From the NCBI GenBank assembly GCA_015039465.1, contig MU130477.1, positions 906,910 to 970,909 of the forward strand: a DNA stretch of 64,000 nucleotides, in the 5' to 3' direction. This DNA comes from Phlegmacium glaucopus (Eukaryota; Basidiomycota; Agaricomycetes; Agaricales; Cortinariaceae). The position numbers and the translations under genes were made by a program. Below, piece by piece: positions 1 to 10,870 of this stretch; position 1 is the first letter of the stretch, and each line of letters opens with the position of its first letter. A model generated the notes under the pieces. That model was not told the DNA's origin. It did no database searches and was given only the letters and a program-made list of their open reading frames with translations.

Positions 1-32
1 NNNNNNNNNNNNNNNNNNNNNNNNNNNNNNNN
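1..32. other. Assembly gap (N run)
   Basis: Thirty-two N bases open the window. Whatever lies to the left, including the start of the LTR-like sequence that follows, cannot be read. Confidence 0.99.
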
Positions 33-575
33 TTCTTTTCTCTCGCACTTTGACACTTTACAGATTCTTTTACTGTTCCTTTTCTTTTCCATTGTTCTTT
101 TCTTCTCGCAGCTGTCCTCTCTTCATCATTCTTCCTTTGACAGCGCGTACTTCTTTCTTTTTTATTGTTTGACATAGCCTCATCCTTAGGGTATAAATAC
201 TGCTCTTTTGTACCAGGATAGGTAGTTCAGTTCAATTCATTCTTACCCCCCACTTTCATCATCTCAGTGGAATTCCAGTGAATTCCTCCCTTAAGTTCGC
301 TTTTCTTGCCCCTTACTGTCAATCTATCCCCTATCCCTCAACCACTATAGTCTTACTGAAGACTCTCTCTTGCTCATCCTCATCCTCGTCTTATACCTCA
401 TTCATCTTCCAAGACCTTCATCCTCCTCCTTCTCTTCTATACTCTTTCCCCTTACCTCTGTGTGTTAAAAGTCAAGGTTATACCTTCCCTAAACGAACAA
501 CAGGGAGTCTTTTGACCTAAGGTCTGGTCCACTGCTCTCTGGTTGGTGTTTATATACAACAACAACAACGATTTA
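33..575 (+). mobile_element. Probable LTR and leader of a degraded LTR retrotransposon
   Basis: This pyrimidine-rich stretch has a TATA-type box (TATAAATA at 192-199) followed by a C/T-rich region and no convincing protein. It leads into a purine-rich, gag-like segment, which is the order expected of a 5' LTR, leader and gag. No terminal TG/CA pair can be fixed because the left end lies in the N gap. The call is inferred from composition and order, not from a matched second LTR. A host promoter is an alternative. Confidence 0.35.
192..199 (+). promoter_or_regulatory. TATA-like box in the left LTR-like region
   Basis: TATAAATA lies about 40 bp upstream of a CTTTC/CATC-rich tract, a layout like that of fungal LTR promoters. 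There is no expression evidence. Confidence 0.3.
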
Positions 576-589
576 TAGCGGGGGCCCGG

Positions 590-975
590 GTGCTGGAGGT
601 GCTACCAGCTGAAAAAACGCTGCAGCATAGTCAGAGGGAAGAAAAGGACAGTGGTGGTGGAACTGCCAGCGGAGAGGGTCGGAGGGAAGGTGAAAGGAAA
701 AGGGAAGGCAAAGGAAGTGGTGGAGATGGAAATGGAAGGAACGGATCAGATGGCGGATGCGTTGGAGATGATAGGAGGGTGGTTGAGGAAGTTGGCGGAA
801 ACACAGGAGGGGATGAGGATAGCGATGGAGGTGTGGATGAGGAGGGAGGTTGAGAAGGAGTGATGGGAAGAAGAAAGGAGAAAAGAGGAGAAGAAATGGA
901 CAGAGGTGATGAAAGTGGAGAAGGGAGTGGAAACGGAGGTGCAAGAGGAGACAGAAGATGAGGAGTCGGATGACG
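590..975 (+). pseudogene. Gag-like remnant (charged, coiled-coil-like)
   Basis: Two overlapping plus frames (590-853 and 651-863) encode Glu/Lys/Arg-rich peptides. The second includes a stretch reading MADALEMIGGWLRKLAETQ, which looks helical and resembles the charged N-terminal part of basidiomycete Ty3 Gag proteins. There is no zinc knuckle, protease or RT next to it. Frames are broken after about 860, and the segment ends at the start of a direct repeat at 977. The protein family is not firmly identified; simple purine-rich low complexity is the alternative. Confidence 0.3.
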
Positions 976-976
976 G

Positions 977-1135
977 TGATGAACATGAGAGGCTTGTAAG
1001 CTCCTCAGAGGTACAATAGTTCGTGGGGCTGGTGTGGTGTGAGTGGTCAAAGGTAAAGTCTATTTGTTACATGTCACAGTCACAGTAACTAAGTATCTAC
1101 TCAATTCCGAGTACAGAACAAAACCAAGCTCATCA
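977..1135 (+). repeat. 159-bp direct repeat, copy 1
   Basis: The segment from the GATGAACATGAG motif to the CTCATCA motif recurs at 2248-2406 with only a few mismatches, at an offset of exactly 1271 bp. It includes a CACAGTCACAGTAAC motif. It is non-coding in any obvious frame. It may be the terminal repeat or internal duplication of a small element filling 977-2406. Confidence 0.85.
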
Positions 1136-2247
1136 TCCCATCCCAACTTGAGATTGTGACTGTCCTCAGTCACCAACCTAACCATACCAAACATCCAGAC
1201 ATTCCCTGTGCTCGGCAGCAAGCTTGAGGGACAAAGGGGGAACCTTTAACTAACAATAAAGCAAAAATATACCTAGGATGGCCTATCTGAGGCCCTAAAT
1301 CCTGCAATAAACTCATCTAAACTGTCCTCCTGACTCCCCAATGAGTGAATGAAAATGGTGATGGTGGTGGCAGAATGAGGGAGACAAAACTCCAAGACTG
1401 GTGCATAGCAATGATAAGAGGTGTATGGGATAACCAGGAAAAGCGGACTGAGAATGGCCAATGCATGGTAATGACATGATAGACCAATGGGAAACAACCT
1501 AAAACAACTCCTTGATGAAGAAAAATGGCAAAGATTTGAGAGAGATATGTCCAGATGATGCCAACATGACTGATTATGACAATACTGAGGGAAGACGACG
1601 ACGCAAACAAAAACAAATGATGCGACCAGAAAGAGCTCGAAGAGTAGATATGAAATGAGTGCTGAATGACAAAAAACGATATGAAAATGGGTGAGATATG
1701 GCTGGTGCAGAATGGGATGAGGAGAGGTACAATGACGAAGCTCGTTCTCAACAACAACTGAACCGTTCCGGACGATCTTAAACGCGTTGGAAAGGTGTAA
1801 TTGAGTAGTTGTAGGCGTCAGAAAACGAAGGCGCGACGTGCAACAGGTCTTGAGATATCTCTCTGAAACAAAATGGGTGTCTCCATCTCCAAAACTCCAT
1901 ATCTTCGGAACCAATGGACAAAAGTGGGCGCATAAGGGCTCTAAATGAAGCTACTGACGAGGCGAATTGAGCTGTGAAAAGAGCGCGGAAATTGGTGCGA
2001 AAATGACGAAGATCGAACGATAACATCTAGTAGGGCCTAGACATGACATGTGAATTTCGATGAAAATGGGCCAAAATCACAGGGAAAGGGTGATGTTGTC
2101 CAGGGAAGGATGCTGGAAGGGTTGGAGAGGTTTATAATAGCATTGAAACGAGTGTGAGATGCACTAAAAATCGTGCAGTTGAGAAAAAGATGACAAAAGA
2201 CAAGACAGCCCAACCAACAACACAGCCCCTTGCGGTGGGCTCCAGAA
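1136..2247. other. Stretch between the direct repeats, no recognised gene
   Basis: The longest open frame here is on the minus strand (1273-1914, about 213 codons). It is Ser/Leu/Phe-rich and matches no family I recognise. Other frames overlap it and the plus strand is rich in GATGG/TGATG words. Because it lies between two direct repeats it is probably the interior of a small mobile element or a duplication product. I cannot assign a function. Confidence 0.3.
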
Positions 2248-2406
2248 TGATGAACATGAGAGGCTTGTAAGCTCCTCAGAGGTACAATAGTTTGTGGGAC
2301 TGGTGTGGTGTGAGTGGTCAAAGGTAAAGTCTATTTGTTACATGTCACAGTCACAGTAACTAAGTATCTACTCAATTCCAAGTACAGAACAAAACCAAGC
2401 TCATCA
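2248..2406 (+). repeat. 159-bp direct repeat, copy 2
   Basis: Second copy of the repeat at 977-1135, collinear over its whole length. Immediately after it the sequences diverge: copy 1 is followed by TCCCATCC, copy 2 by ACGGAGCCC. Confidence 0.85.
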
Positions 2407-2709
2407 ACGGAGCCCAGCTGGGTCCTATCAACGGAGAAGACGAGGAGGTGGAAGAAGGGTTGGAAGTGGAGACGGAGAGGGTGGAAGGAGCGGAGGAAGA
2501 AAGGATGGAAGGAGTAGAAAAAACAAAAGAGTAGAAAATAGAATAAACTGTATATAATTGTTTTTGTTATTTCTTTTTTTTTTTTTTTTTTTAAAAAATT
2601 GTTTTCTTGACTTTGTTTTGTGAAACAGAAGAGTAAGACAACGGAAAGGAATAGAACGGAAAAGACATGGAAAGGAACGGAAAAAACAAGGAAAGAGACG
2701 GAAAAGGAA
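2407..2709. other. Acidic-coding purine tract and poly(T) run left of gypsy-1
   Basis: 2407-2520 is GGAAGGAGG-rich and would encode an acidic Glu-rich peptide on the plus strand, ending near 2517. 2574-2592 is a poly(T) tract. 2630-2705 consists of repeated GGAACGGAAAA words. No LTR is visible where the 3' LTR of the minus-strand gypsy-1 element should lie, so that element appears truncated here. Confidence 0.5.
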
Positions 2710-3033
2710 TCAAGAGAGCGGAAGAGGTCCGGGTTTAGTCGGATAACTCTGGTGGAAATCAGCAACAAGTTTGGACGCGTGTCCTAATTCATTAGCTGGT
2801 AACCAGGAAGTTTCTTCGTCGGTACCTTCATAGCCAGACCACTTGACTAGGTACAGAAGTTTGCATACACGTCGTCTGTTGTCCAATTTAGAGTCCAAAA
2901 TTTCGGAGACCTCGAATTCCTGCTCTCCGTCAATGACAACCGGAGGAGGTGGAGGTTGAGTATGATCCGGAATAGTGTTCGGAACGGAGAGCTCTAGCAT
3001 GGAAACATGGAAGACGGGATGGACGGCACGCAT
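2710..3033 (-). pseudogene. gypsy-1 chromodomain (C-terminus of Pol)
   Basis: The frame reads out of the integrase tail (HPVFHVSMLE, the conserved GPY/F-adjacent motif) into a chromodomain with the core YLVKWSGYEGTDEETSWLP. Family knowledge: chromodomains at the end of Ty3 integrases direct insertion to methylated-histone chromatin. It is in the same reading direction as the integrase at 3163-4397 but separated from it by a TGA at 3163-3165. The terminal residues are intact and the frame ends in a stop near the left edge of the element. Confidence 0.9.
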
Positions 3034-3162
3034 GTTGTCGGGAAGACGAAGGGTCCAGGACAGAGGACCTGCCTGAGCAATAATCTCATACGGACCAAGA
3101 TACTTCTTGGAGAGTTTCTTTAAAGGTCTGGTCGTACGGAAGAATTGTGCTTTGACAAAAGC

Positions 3163-4397
3163 TCAATCTCCAACCTTGAAGTCCGGAGGAGGAATCCGAC
3201 GCTTGTCCGCAGAACGTTGGTATTGTTCCTGGGAAGTAAGGATAGCTTTTTGGAGTTCCTCGTGGAGTTCGTTAAGGTCCGTAACGTACTTGTGAGCATG
3301 GGAGGAAATGAGGTTGTACTCCGGATGGATAGTGATAGCCGGATCGTAGCCTTTGTTGGCGAAGAATGGAGATATACTGGTAGTGGCACTCGGAGTATTG
3401 TTGTAGGAGAATTCCGCTAATGGGAGAAGTGAACTCCAGTTGTCTTGCTGATAATTGCAGTAGATGTGGATGTATTGTTCCAAGGTCTGGTTGACGTGTT
3501 CTGTTTGTCCGTCACCTTCCGGGTGGTATCCGAGGTGAAATGCAATTTCATGTCGAGGGCTTTTCCGAGGGATCTGAAGAAGTGAGATACAAACTCGGAA
3601 CCGCGATCGGAAGTTACATGGGATGGAACACCGTGCTTGGAAAACACGTGGATGACAAATAGTTCAGCAAGTTGAGCGGAAGTGATGGTGTTGTATGTGG
3701 GGATGAAAATGGATTGTTTCGTGAAATGGTCTACTATGACCAAGACCGCAGTGAAACCTTCGGAGTCCGGAAGGTGTTCAATGAAATCCATGGAGATGGA
3801 GTCCCACGGACGGGACAGAACAGGGAGTTGTCGGAGTAAGCCATATGGTTTATGATGTTTGGCTTTGGACCGAGAACAGGTGGTGCAAGTCCTACAATAG
3901 TCAGTGACAAAAACATGAACACTGGGCCAAGTATATTCTCAACGGATAACTGCAAGAGTTCTATTGACACCAAAATGTCCGGAGACAGGATGGTCATGAT
4001 AATAATGAAGGACACGGAGACGAAGATCTCTGGAATCTGGAACATAGATCCGTTGATCAATCCGGACGAATCCAGAAGAGTCCTTAGACCATCTAGCATA
4101 CTTCAGATTGTCTAGATCTGATAAGTAGGACTGTGCAAGGGGATCCGTGGAAAGAGCGGAAAGAATCCCCTTGTTGAGCTCTTTGACATCCATGGTAAAG
4201 ACACCACGGAGTACAGTGGGAAGCAATGAAGTAGCTTGGAGAGAAGTGGAAAGTTGTTCGGAAGAAAAGATAGGTTTAAAATTGTGTGGATTGACTTCAT
4301 CGTAATCTTTCCCTCCCTCCTTTAGATAGAGGTCAGGACGACGAGTCAGCGCGTCTGGTTTTGTTCTGAGATGGCCTGGGCAAAATCTGATAACCAT
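3163..4397 (-). pseudogene. gypsy-1 integrase (HHCC zinc domain, DDE core, C-terminal domain)
   Basis: From right to left: the RNase H exit and integrase N-terminal zinc domain (4397-3942, with HDHPVSGHFG) and, after an in-frame TGA at 3939-3941, CRTCTTC. The catalytic core follows (3791-3417; MDFIEHLPDS gives the first Asp, TSDRGSEF the second, and the Glu lies in the frame after the shift). The C-terminal domain (3483-3166) contains LAEFSYNNTPSATT. A one-base loss near 3533 moves the end of the core into another frame. The catalytic residues are visible, but stops and the shift make the protein non-functional as it stands. Confidence 0.88.
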
Positions 4398-5730
4398 GTT
4401 GAAAGCGGAAAGGTACTCCGACCACCGGCTTGACGCTGGGATAAGATTTTGGTGGTCGAGAAATACTCTAGATTCTTATGGTCAGTAACCACATCAATTG
4501 GGAAACTAGCACCTTCAAGGTAGTGACGCCAAGCTTTAAAAGCTTCAAAAATGGTGAGCAACTCCTTGTCGTGAACGTCGTAATTCAATTCTGCACCAGA
4601 AAAGGTACGAGAACGATACGCGACGGGATGGATTTCTCCATCGGAATCACGGATGGAAAGGATAGCTGCTAAAGCATAGTCAGAAGCGTCAGTTTCCACA
4701 ATGATAGGACAGTTAGGCTTCCAGTGTGTTAACACCGGAGCGGAAATAAAAGCCTCCTTGAGAGTCTTAAAAGCAAGGCGACAACTGTCATCAAAAACCC
4801 ACGGAATATTTTTCCGGGTGAGACGAGTCAACGGAACCACAATATCAGAATAGTTGTGGATGAAACGTCTGTAAAAATTAGCAAAACCAAGGAAGGATTG
4901 GACATCTTTGACTTTCTGAGGTTCTGGCCAGTCTTGAATGACTTGGACTTTCGCCGGATCCATAGAAAGGCCATCAGGACTGATCATATGACCCAGGTAC
5001 TCGACGGAATTGGAGTGGAAAACACATTTCTTACCATTAGCGAAAAGATTATTATCTCGGAGCCGTCGGAGGACTTCGGAGACATGTTTGATGTGATCTT
5101 TCTCGTTGATGGAGAAAATGAGGATGTTGTCCAGATAGACGATTACGAACACATCTAAAAGGTCAGCAAAAATAGTGTTAAGGAATCTTTGAAAACCGCC
5201 AGGGGCGTTGGTAAGTCCGAACGGCATGATGAGCCACTCGAAGGAGCCATAGCAGGTACGGAAAGCAGTCTTCCATTCGTCTCCGGCGGCAATGCGGACG
5301 AGATGGTAGGCATGCTTTAAGTCAATTTTAGTAAAGATCCCGGATTTGCAGGGAGCATCAAGTAAATTGGAAACAAGGGGTAAAGGATACTTGTCTTTCC
5401 GAGTGATGGCATTGAGTTTTCAGAAATCAATGCAAAGCCGTAAAGACCCGTCCTTCTTCTTGATAAACAGGACGGGTGCTCCGAAAGGAGACTTTGATGG
5501 ACGGATGAAACCCATGTTTAGGTGCTCGTCAATAAACTCTCAGAGCGTACCCAACTCGGATTTGGAAAGCGGATAAATCGGACCCAAAGGGGGCTTCGCG
5601 GACTCATCGATTTCGATTTTTAAGTCATACTCTCGATGAGCCGCTAGGGTGTTGGCTTTACCCTTTGAAAAGACGTCCGAAAATTCGTGGTATATTTCCG
5701 GAACACCCTCCAAGTTGGAATCGGAAGATC
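4346..5730 (-). pseudogene. gypsy-1 reverse transcriptase and RNase H
   Basis: RT begins near 5730 (PEYHEFSDVF), passes [13 protein letters not shown] and the AFRTCYGSFEWLIMPFGLTN motif, and reaches the active site as VYLDNILIFS near 5130. The usual YLDD is YLDN here. The Ty3 motif FLGFANFYRRF and an RNase H domain (VETDASDYA, VVTDHKNLEYF) follow. TGA codons at 5540-5542 and 5420-5422 sit where relatives have Arg, and a one-base deletion near 4430 shifts the frame at SQRQA. The domain order is certain; activity is very unlikely. Confidence 0.9.
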
Positions 5731-5779
5731 GTGGAGGAGACTGCCATGGAACGGTGATGGAGACCTGTGCTGGGATGCA

Positions 5780-6437
5780 GTTCTCAATGCAATAATCCTC
5801 CAGATACCCGAGCAGTTTTTGTTTCTCTTCTTTCTCTTCAATTTCCGAATATCGATTTTTCCGCTTTCATCGACAGTGGTTCCACTCACTGTTTCATGGA
5901 CAAGCATTTCACGAAGTCCAATGATTTTCCTATCTTTCGATTACTTCTATGACTCTCCGTCTTATTGATGGTTCTTCTCTGGGCATGATCACACATGCTA
6001 CCATTGTTTCCGTTCATTTCTCTTGTGGTACAGTCCACAAAATCCGGTTTTTATTAACCAAGCTGGATTCTGATTTTCCTGCTGTACTCGGGCTTGACTG
6101 GCTCACCCAACATAATCCGTTGATTGACTGGGTCAATAGCAGTGTAACTTTCCGAGACCGTATAGTTATCCTTCCAGTTCCTATTCCTGTTTCCGCCGAG
6201 GCACCCGTTCCAGTATCTGACATTACCATGTCCAATACAATTTCCGCAAAGACAAAGGTTGAAATACCTTCTATTCCGGAACCTCTTCCTGATATTCCAT
6301 TTGTTCCGAAACCACTGACCGCTCCTAAAATTGCCTTAGTGTCTGCTGCAGCTTTCATGAGGTCTATTCGTTCCAAAGGAGCCCAATGCTTTTCCATCTC
6401 TGTTCATGATCCGGTCGAAGAGACTGCTAGCCGTTGA
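5780..6437 (+). pseudogene. Inverted duplicate of the gypsy-1 retropepsin segment
   Basis: On the plus strand this encodes the same aspartic-protease region as the minus-strand copy at 6632-7235: AFIDSGSTHCFMDKHF (5858-5905), then the frame continues at 5949 with MTLRLIDGSSLGMITHA and LGLDWLTQHNPLIDWV. Both have active-site DSGST and the same Pro-rich linker. The two arms are almost identical over about 595 bp and are separated by about 257 bp. The plus copy extends 20 codons further into the linker towards RT (CFSISVHDPVEETASR) before a stop at 6435-6437. It lies between protease and RT of the element, facing the wrong way, so it breaks Pol. Confidence 0.9.
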
Positions 6438-6631
6438 TAGGACCCATGATAGCCTCTAGGTTCGTAAAAAGGTTATGTTTGGCGAGGATTAGAAGCAACT
6501 GTCGCACATACGGAATACCGCGAGAGTTACTGATCACTCGCACTCGCCAATGCAACGGATAACAGTAACTGAGTCATTCCCGACTATCTGCGAAGTGTCC
6601 GAAAATACCTGTTCCACTCCTCGCTCATACA
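6438..6631. other. Spacer between inverted protease copies
   Basis: About 190 bp with no open frame of note and no similarity that I recognise to the rest of the element. It is the loop of the roughly 600-bp inverted repeat. Confidence 0.6.
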
Positions 6632-7269
6632 TCGGAACGAATAGACCTCATGAAAGCTGCAGCAGACACTAAGGCAATTTTAGGAGCGGTCAGTGGTTTC
6701 GGAACAAATGGAATATCAGGAAGAGGTTCCGGAATAGAAGGTATTTCAACCTTTATCTTCGCGGAAACCGTATCGGACATGGTAATGTCAGATACTGGAA
6801 CGGGTGCCTCGGCGGAAACAGAAACAGGAACTGGAAGGATAACTATACGGTCTCGGAAAGTTACACTGCTATCGACCCAGTCAATCAACGGATTATGTTG
6901 GGTGAGCCAGTCAAGCCCGAGTACAGCAGGAAAATCAGAATCCAGCTTGGTTAATAAAAACCGGATTTTGTGGACTGTACCACAAGAGAAATGAACGGAA
7001 ACAATGGTAGCATGTGTGATCATGCCCAGAGAAGAACCATCAATAAGACGGAGAGTCATAGAAGTAATCAGAAAGATAGGAAAATCATTGGACTTCGTGA
7101 AATGCTTGTCCATGAAACAGTGAGTGGAACCACTGTCGATGAAAGCGGAAAAATCGATATTCGGAAATTGAAGAGAAAGAAGAGAAACAAAAACTGCTCG
7201 GGTATCTGGAGGAGAGATTATTGCATTGAGAACTGCAACAAGTTCAGCACAGGGGCTCTCGCAATTCAC
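6632..7269 (-). pseudogene. gypsy-1 retropepsin (aspartic protease)
   Basis: The minus-strand frame 6625-7269 contains DSGSTHCFMD (active-site DSG), the hydrophobic flap region, and LGLDWLTQHNPLIDWV (ILG-type motif followed by the Trp). It is the retropepsin that processes Gag-Pol in Ty3 elements. It follows Gag in the correct order and strand, though the Gag frame ends at 7296 and protease starts in a different frame, as expected for a frameshift-linked or decayed Gag-Pol. Its left end coincides with the boundary of the inverted copy. Confidence 0.88.
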
Positions 7270-7295
7270 TGTCTGTGCTGAGTCCAGTGAATTGC

Positions 7296-8462
7296 TTAGT
7301 CTTTTTTCTTCTCCGAACCGGAGTCCTTTGGCTTAGCCGGAACGGACTTGGAAGCAGAATCAGAAACGGTAGAGGCTCGGCCTTTAGCGGAGCTTGCCTT
7401 GGCAAGGTTACAGTCAGGAACGCAATGTCCCGGCTTGCCACAGAAAAGACAAAGTTTATTATCCATCCAGCGTTGCCTTTCTTGCTGGGTAAGTCTACCC
7501 CGCGAGTCCAGCTTGCCTTCTAGATTAGGTTTAGGAGGAGTGGAAGTGGAAGCCTTACCGGAGTCTACGGGCTTAGCGGACTTTTGATCCAAAGGCTGAG
7601 ACTGTTTACCGGAACTGGAAGAGGGATTGGAAGAGGAGGGTATGGAGGAGGATGAAGAAGGGGTAGGACCCTTCGGAGGGTTTTGGTGTTGCTGCGGAGC
7701 AGGTTCCCGAGAACGTTCTTGCATACATTCCCAGTAGCGAGCATCGGCATTTTGAGCTTTTTGATGCATCGCGGTTAAAGACCGAGGCTTGCCATCATCT
7801 TTGCTGATTTCATCCTTGATTCGGGAAGGTAAACCTTCGTAAAACCTATACCTCAGAGCAGGCTTGCCCCAAGTACAGCGGACTGCCAAGGAGTTGAACC
7901 GGACTAAGTAATTGGAGATATGTTGGCCGTCCTTCATTCAGAGATTGGTGAGTTTGTGTTCTATGTCGGCGGACTCGTCGTAAGGACCAAAGTTGGACTG
8001 AAGTTCGCTGACGAAGGGATCCCAATCTTCAAACCAAGACGGAGGCTTGTCGGTGAGACCGGAAATTCCAGGTTCGAACCATTCCTGAGCAATGTCCTGG
8101 AGATAGGACAAAGCAAAGGTTACTCGCTTGGAGTCATCTCGGAATGTGTCGGAAGAGCTCTGGAAATAGAGCTTGCACTGGAAAAGAAAAGCTTTTAGTT
8201 TCTTAGGATCCTTACCCGTGAAGGGTTCGGGCTCTCTAAGTCTGCCAGCCGAATCGGACTTGGCTGAAGATTTCCCGAGGGAATTTAAAGCGGAAACAAG
8301 TTGATTGATATGAATAGTTGGAGACTCAACTTCGTCCGTAGTACTCCGAGGTTCATCAATATGACTAGCCTCTTCGACTACATCGGGAACGGGAGTGTTT
8401 TTGTGGGACATATTTTCTTGTATCGGTAATTGTGTTTTGGAAGTTTTAGAATGAGTTTGCAT
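7296..8462 (-). pseudogene. gypsy-1 Gag with CCHC zinc knuckle
   Basis: Two abutting segments in one frame (8462-7938 and 7937-7296) are separated only by a TGA at 7938-7940. The first half contains the capsid-like region (PFTGKDPKKLKAFLFQCKLY, AQEWFEPG). The second ends in a basic/Ser-rich tail with the knuckle CLFCGKPGHCVPDC (CX2CX4HX4C), which packages RNA in Ty3 Gags. If the TGA were sense the protein would be about 388 residues, a normal Ty3 Gag length. It lies directly inside the 5' LTR. Confidence 0.9.
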
Positions 8463-8489
8463 AGGAGTGGGTGAGCAGTTCGAATATAC

Positions 8490-9063
8490 TGTTAAGTTTA
8501 AAACAAAGGAGTCACGTCGGAGTTACTCCGGAACGGAACCGGAACAGTAACCCGGAAAGGACATTGGCCTCAGCGTGTGTGCTGTGCCGCCCAGCTCCTA
8601 AGGTGTCCTGATTTTGGAACGGAAGAAGAAAGTAACAAGTCAGAAGACCTCAGTGACTTAGAGGAAAAACAAGAGGAGGAAACTAAGTTGATATTCAAAC
8701 TGAGGGAAAACATACAAGTTTCGAGTACTTAAATAAATAAAGGAATAGCAACCGAAATGTAAATGATAAATATAAGTGCTGTGTTCTGCTCCCAGAAAAG
8801 GTCCTGCATTCTTGGGTGAATAATCCATGGCGGGTATGCTGACTGATGGTGGGAAAGATGATGACAAAGAATAGTGGTAGAGGTGAAGAAGTGGTAACAA
8901 GTTTGGAGTGATGTCAGAAGAGTCGGAATGATACGGAAAAGTCTCGGAGTTGGACATAGGTGGAGTAGAACCGGAAACAAGGGAGAGCACTGGAAAGGAG
9001 TACGGACTACCGGAAACAACTCCGTCGGAGTCGGACCGGAGTCACATATGACGGAATGTAACA
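8490..9063 (-). mobile_element. 5' LTR of gypsy-1
   Basis: 574 bp, read on the minus strand from TGTTACATTCCGTCATA to AAACTTAACA, with TG..CA ends. The same LTR occurs as solo copies at 42206-50006 (split), 53610-54182 and 55989-56555. It interrupts the Helitron helicase frame, which resumes at 9064. The partner LTR and target duplication are lost with the left end of the element. Confidence 0.93.
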
Positions 9064-10855
9064 GTTTCCTTCTTCTCTGTATTTCTTGATTGCTTGAGTC
9101 TACCCAGCTTTCTTTCCGAGGCTTGTTAACAGGGATCCCTGCCCATGAATGATAAGTTTGTCCACCAATAATGACTGCCGCCACTCCAGAAGTACCACAT
9201 TTTGCCAACTTGTCCTCACAACCAAGCCATTTGAATGTTTCGGTAATCGCTCCTATCAACATCGACTTTCCAGTGCTGCCATGGCCGAGAACAAGCATAC
9301 GCAGCTGAGCGGTGTCTTCACCTGTGCTTATAGTAAGTTTTTTTTGGCGCATTGCATGCCTATTCTTTTAAAGCTCACCTGCCAACCGTTTCAGCAATTG
9401 ACTTTCGATGATGTCGTGCACATGCCGTTGGTCTCGATTCAGCAAATTTCTCTTGGGTCGAAGAGCTGGAGATTCACATTGCCGAATTTTGTTGTCTATC
9501 GCCACTCTTGCTATGTCCTCAGCCCACTCAGTGGTGTTCAAACTCGACCTGTTATCATTTCCTCCATCGAGCTGACTGCCCTCAGCCCGTGCTTTTGAAA
9601 CTTTCTTGAGTTGATCCCGCCATGTCTGATAAATTGGCAGGTCTTTGATGTCAGCCCTTTTTGCGTTGGGGAAAAAGACCATGTGGGCTCTTACATTGGA
9701 GAAAACTCCGCAATCCATTGCTGTAGTCATTGTCATCTGTGCATATATCCTCTCCCTCATGCTTCCCCTACAATCATATGCCATCTCGATGTCTTCCTCG
9801 GTTACATCCACGTCTTCAGTTGACATCCCTGCACCTGTATCCATCATCTCTTGGAAGGCTTCTTGATCAATATCCATTGTTCTTTCTATATTCTCGTCAT
9901 CCTGCTGCTCACTTTTTTTTTGGCACCATCATAGCATTCGTAGTAATATTAAATGTTTTCGAGAATATCCAGCGTCTTCTTCTTGGCGCCCACCACAAAC
10001 CGCTCGAAACTTTCTTCAAATGTCTCTTCCTCTGTTTTCAGATCACCAAGATCGGTCCAAGGCTTTAGCAGACAAAGCATACTTGCGCAATAGAGTTGTC
10101 TGTCCTTTGGTCTGTCATTCCTTGGCATCCAACCACCCACGAAATGTGGTAGGGTCTCATGACCTTCTGTTCGAAAAATGTGACAGCGTCCTGTCTTATT
10201 GAAGCCCTGTCAATATGGCACACGGTCATTAAGCGGCCTTCTAATGCGTCTTGGATCCCCATCAGATTTGCTCTCTTGAGTATTAGCAGCATCATATGTG
10301 TCGAGCACAAAGGTGAAAAGATCCATTGCTGCCATCTCTCCTCCACGAAACATGTATTCATTCAGTTGATCCCTTAAGGTCATGACCCCAGAAACCATTG
10401 TAACAGTGTGGTTCTGTTCCTGGTCACTGGCAAATAATTCGAATTCACTTCAGCTACAAAGCAACCATCACTTTCTATGAAACTCACGTCGAGTTCCCCA
10501 ATGACGGGTATTTTCCCTTTAATGCAGCCATTATTGCTCCTGGGTAAATGGCAACATAGTGATGCGATTCAAATCGATCACCCCATCCCATCAAATAGCT
10601 CATGATTTCCGGTGCACTGAATTCTCTGTCATGAGTGAGTGTGTTTGCGCATCGTTGAATTAAGCGCTTGTTGATGTCGGTCAGGTCCCTCCTTCTCTTC
10701 ACTTCTATTGTGTGAAACACCACTCATTTTGCCAGCAAAGCAGAAACATTTGATGACCGCTGTTGTTTCTTGCTTGCGTAGTTTGTGATGTACCAAGTCA
10801 ACACACTGGTATCCCCCCCCTTCATGATCAGCTTGATATCGTTGTTTGCACGCAC
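9064..10855 (-). mobile_element. Helitron fragment: replication/PIF1-like helicase pieces
   Basis: In minus-strand order: a segment near 10840-10740 resembling the Helitron N-terminal domain (NDIKLIMKGG, WYITNYASKKQQ); 10723-10484 (CANTLTHDREFSAPEIMSYL, GWGDRFESHHYVAIYPGA); further linker pieces to 9949; 9877-9368, ending in LNRDQRHVHDIIESQLLKRL; and 9352-9070 with a helicase P-loop (LGHGSTGKSMLIGAI) and KCGTSGVAAVIIGGQTYHSW. Stops and frame changes separate the blocks; some gaps could be introns. The helicase is cut at the P-loop domain by the gypsy-1 LTR at 9063. Both Helitron ends are missing. Confidence 0.8.
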
Positions 10856-10870
10856 CTATTTCTATAACGA

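Larger units (their letters stand above)
2710..9063 (-). mobile_element. Ty3/gypsy chromovirus (gypsy-1), 3'-truncated, pseudogenised
   Basis: On the minus strand the order is 5' LTR (8490-9063), Gag with a CCHC zinc knuckle, retropepsin, RT, RNase H, integrase and a C-terminal chromodomain, which is the standard chromovirus order. The 3' LTR is missing. The body carries in-frame TGA codons (7938-7940, 5540-5542, 5420-5422, 3939-3941, 3163-3165), single-base frameshifts near 4430 and 3533, and an internal inverted copy of the protease segment (5780-6437). It is inserted in a Helitron helicase frame, which resumes at 9064. Not expected to be autonomous. Confidence 0.93.

Noticed and set aside
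573..1050. Two long His/Pro/Leu/Ser-rich minus-strand frames
   Set aside because: Low-complexity translation of the complement of a GGA/GAGG-rich tract; no domain and no start context.
1273..2026. Possible host gene on the minus strand between the 159-bp repeats
   Set aside because: No recognisable domain, overlapping frames of similar length, and a likely mobile setting; kept only as an unassigned stretch.
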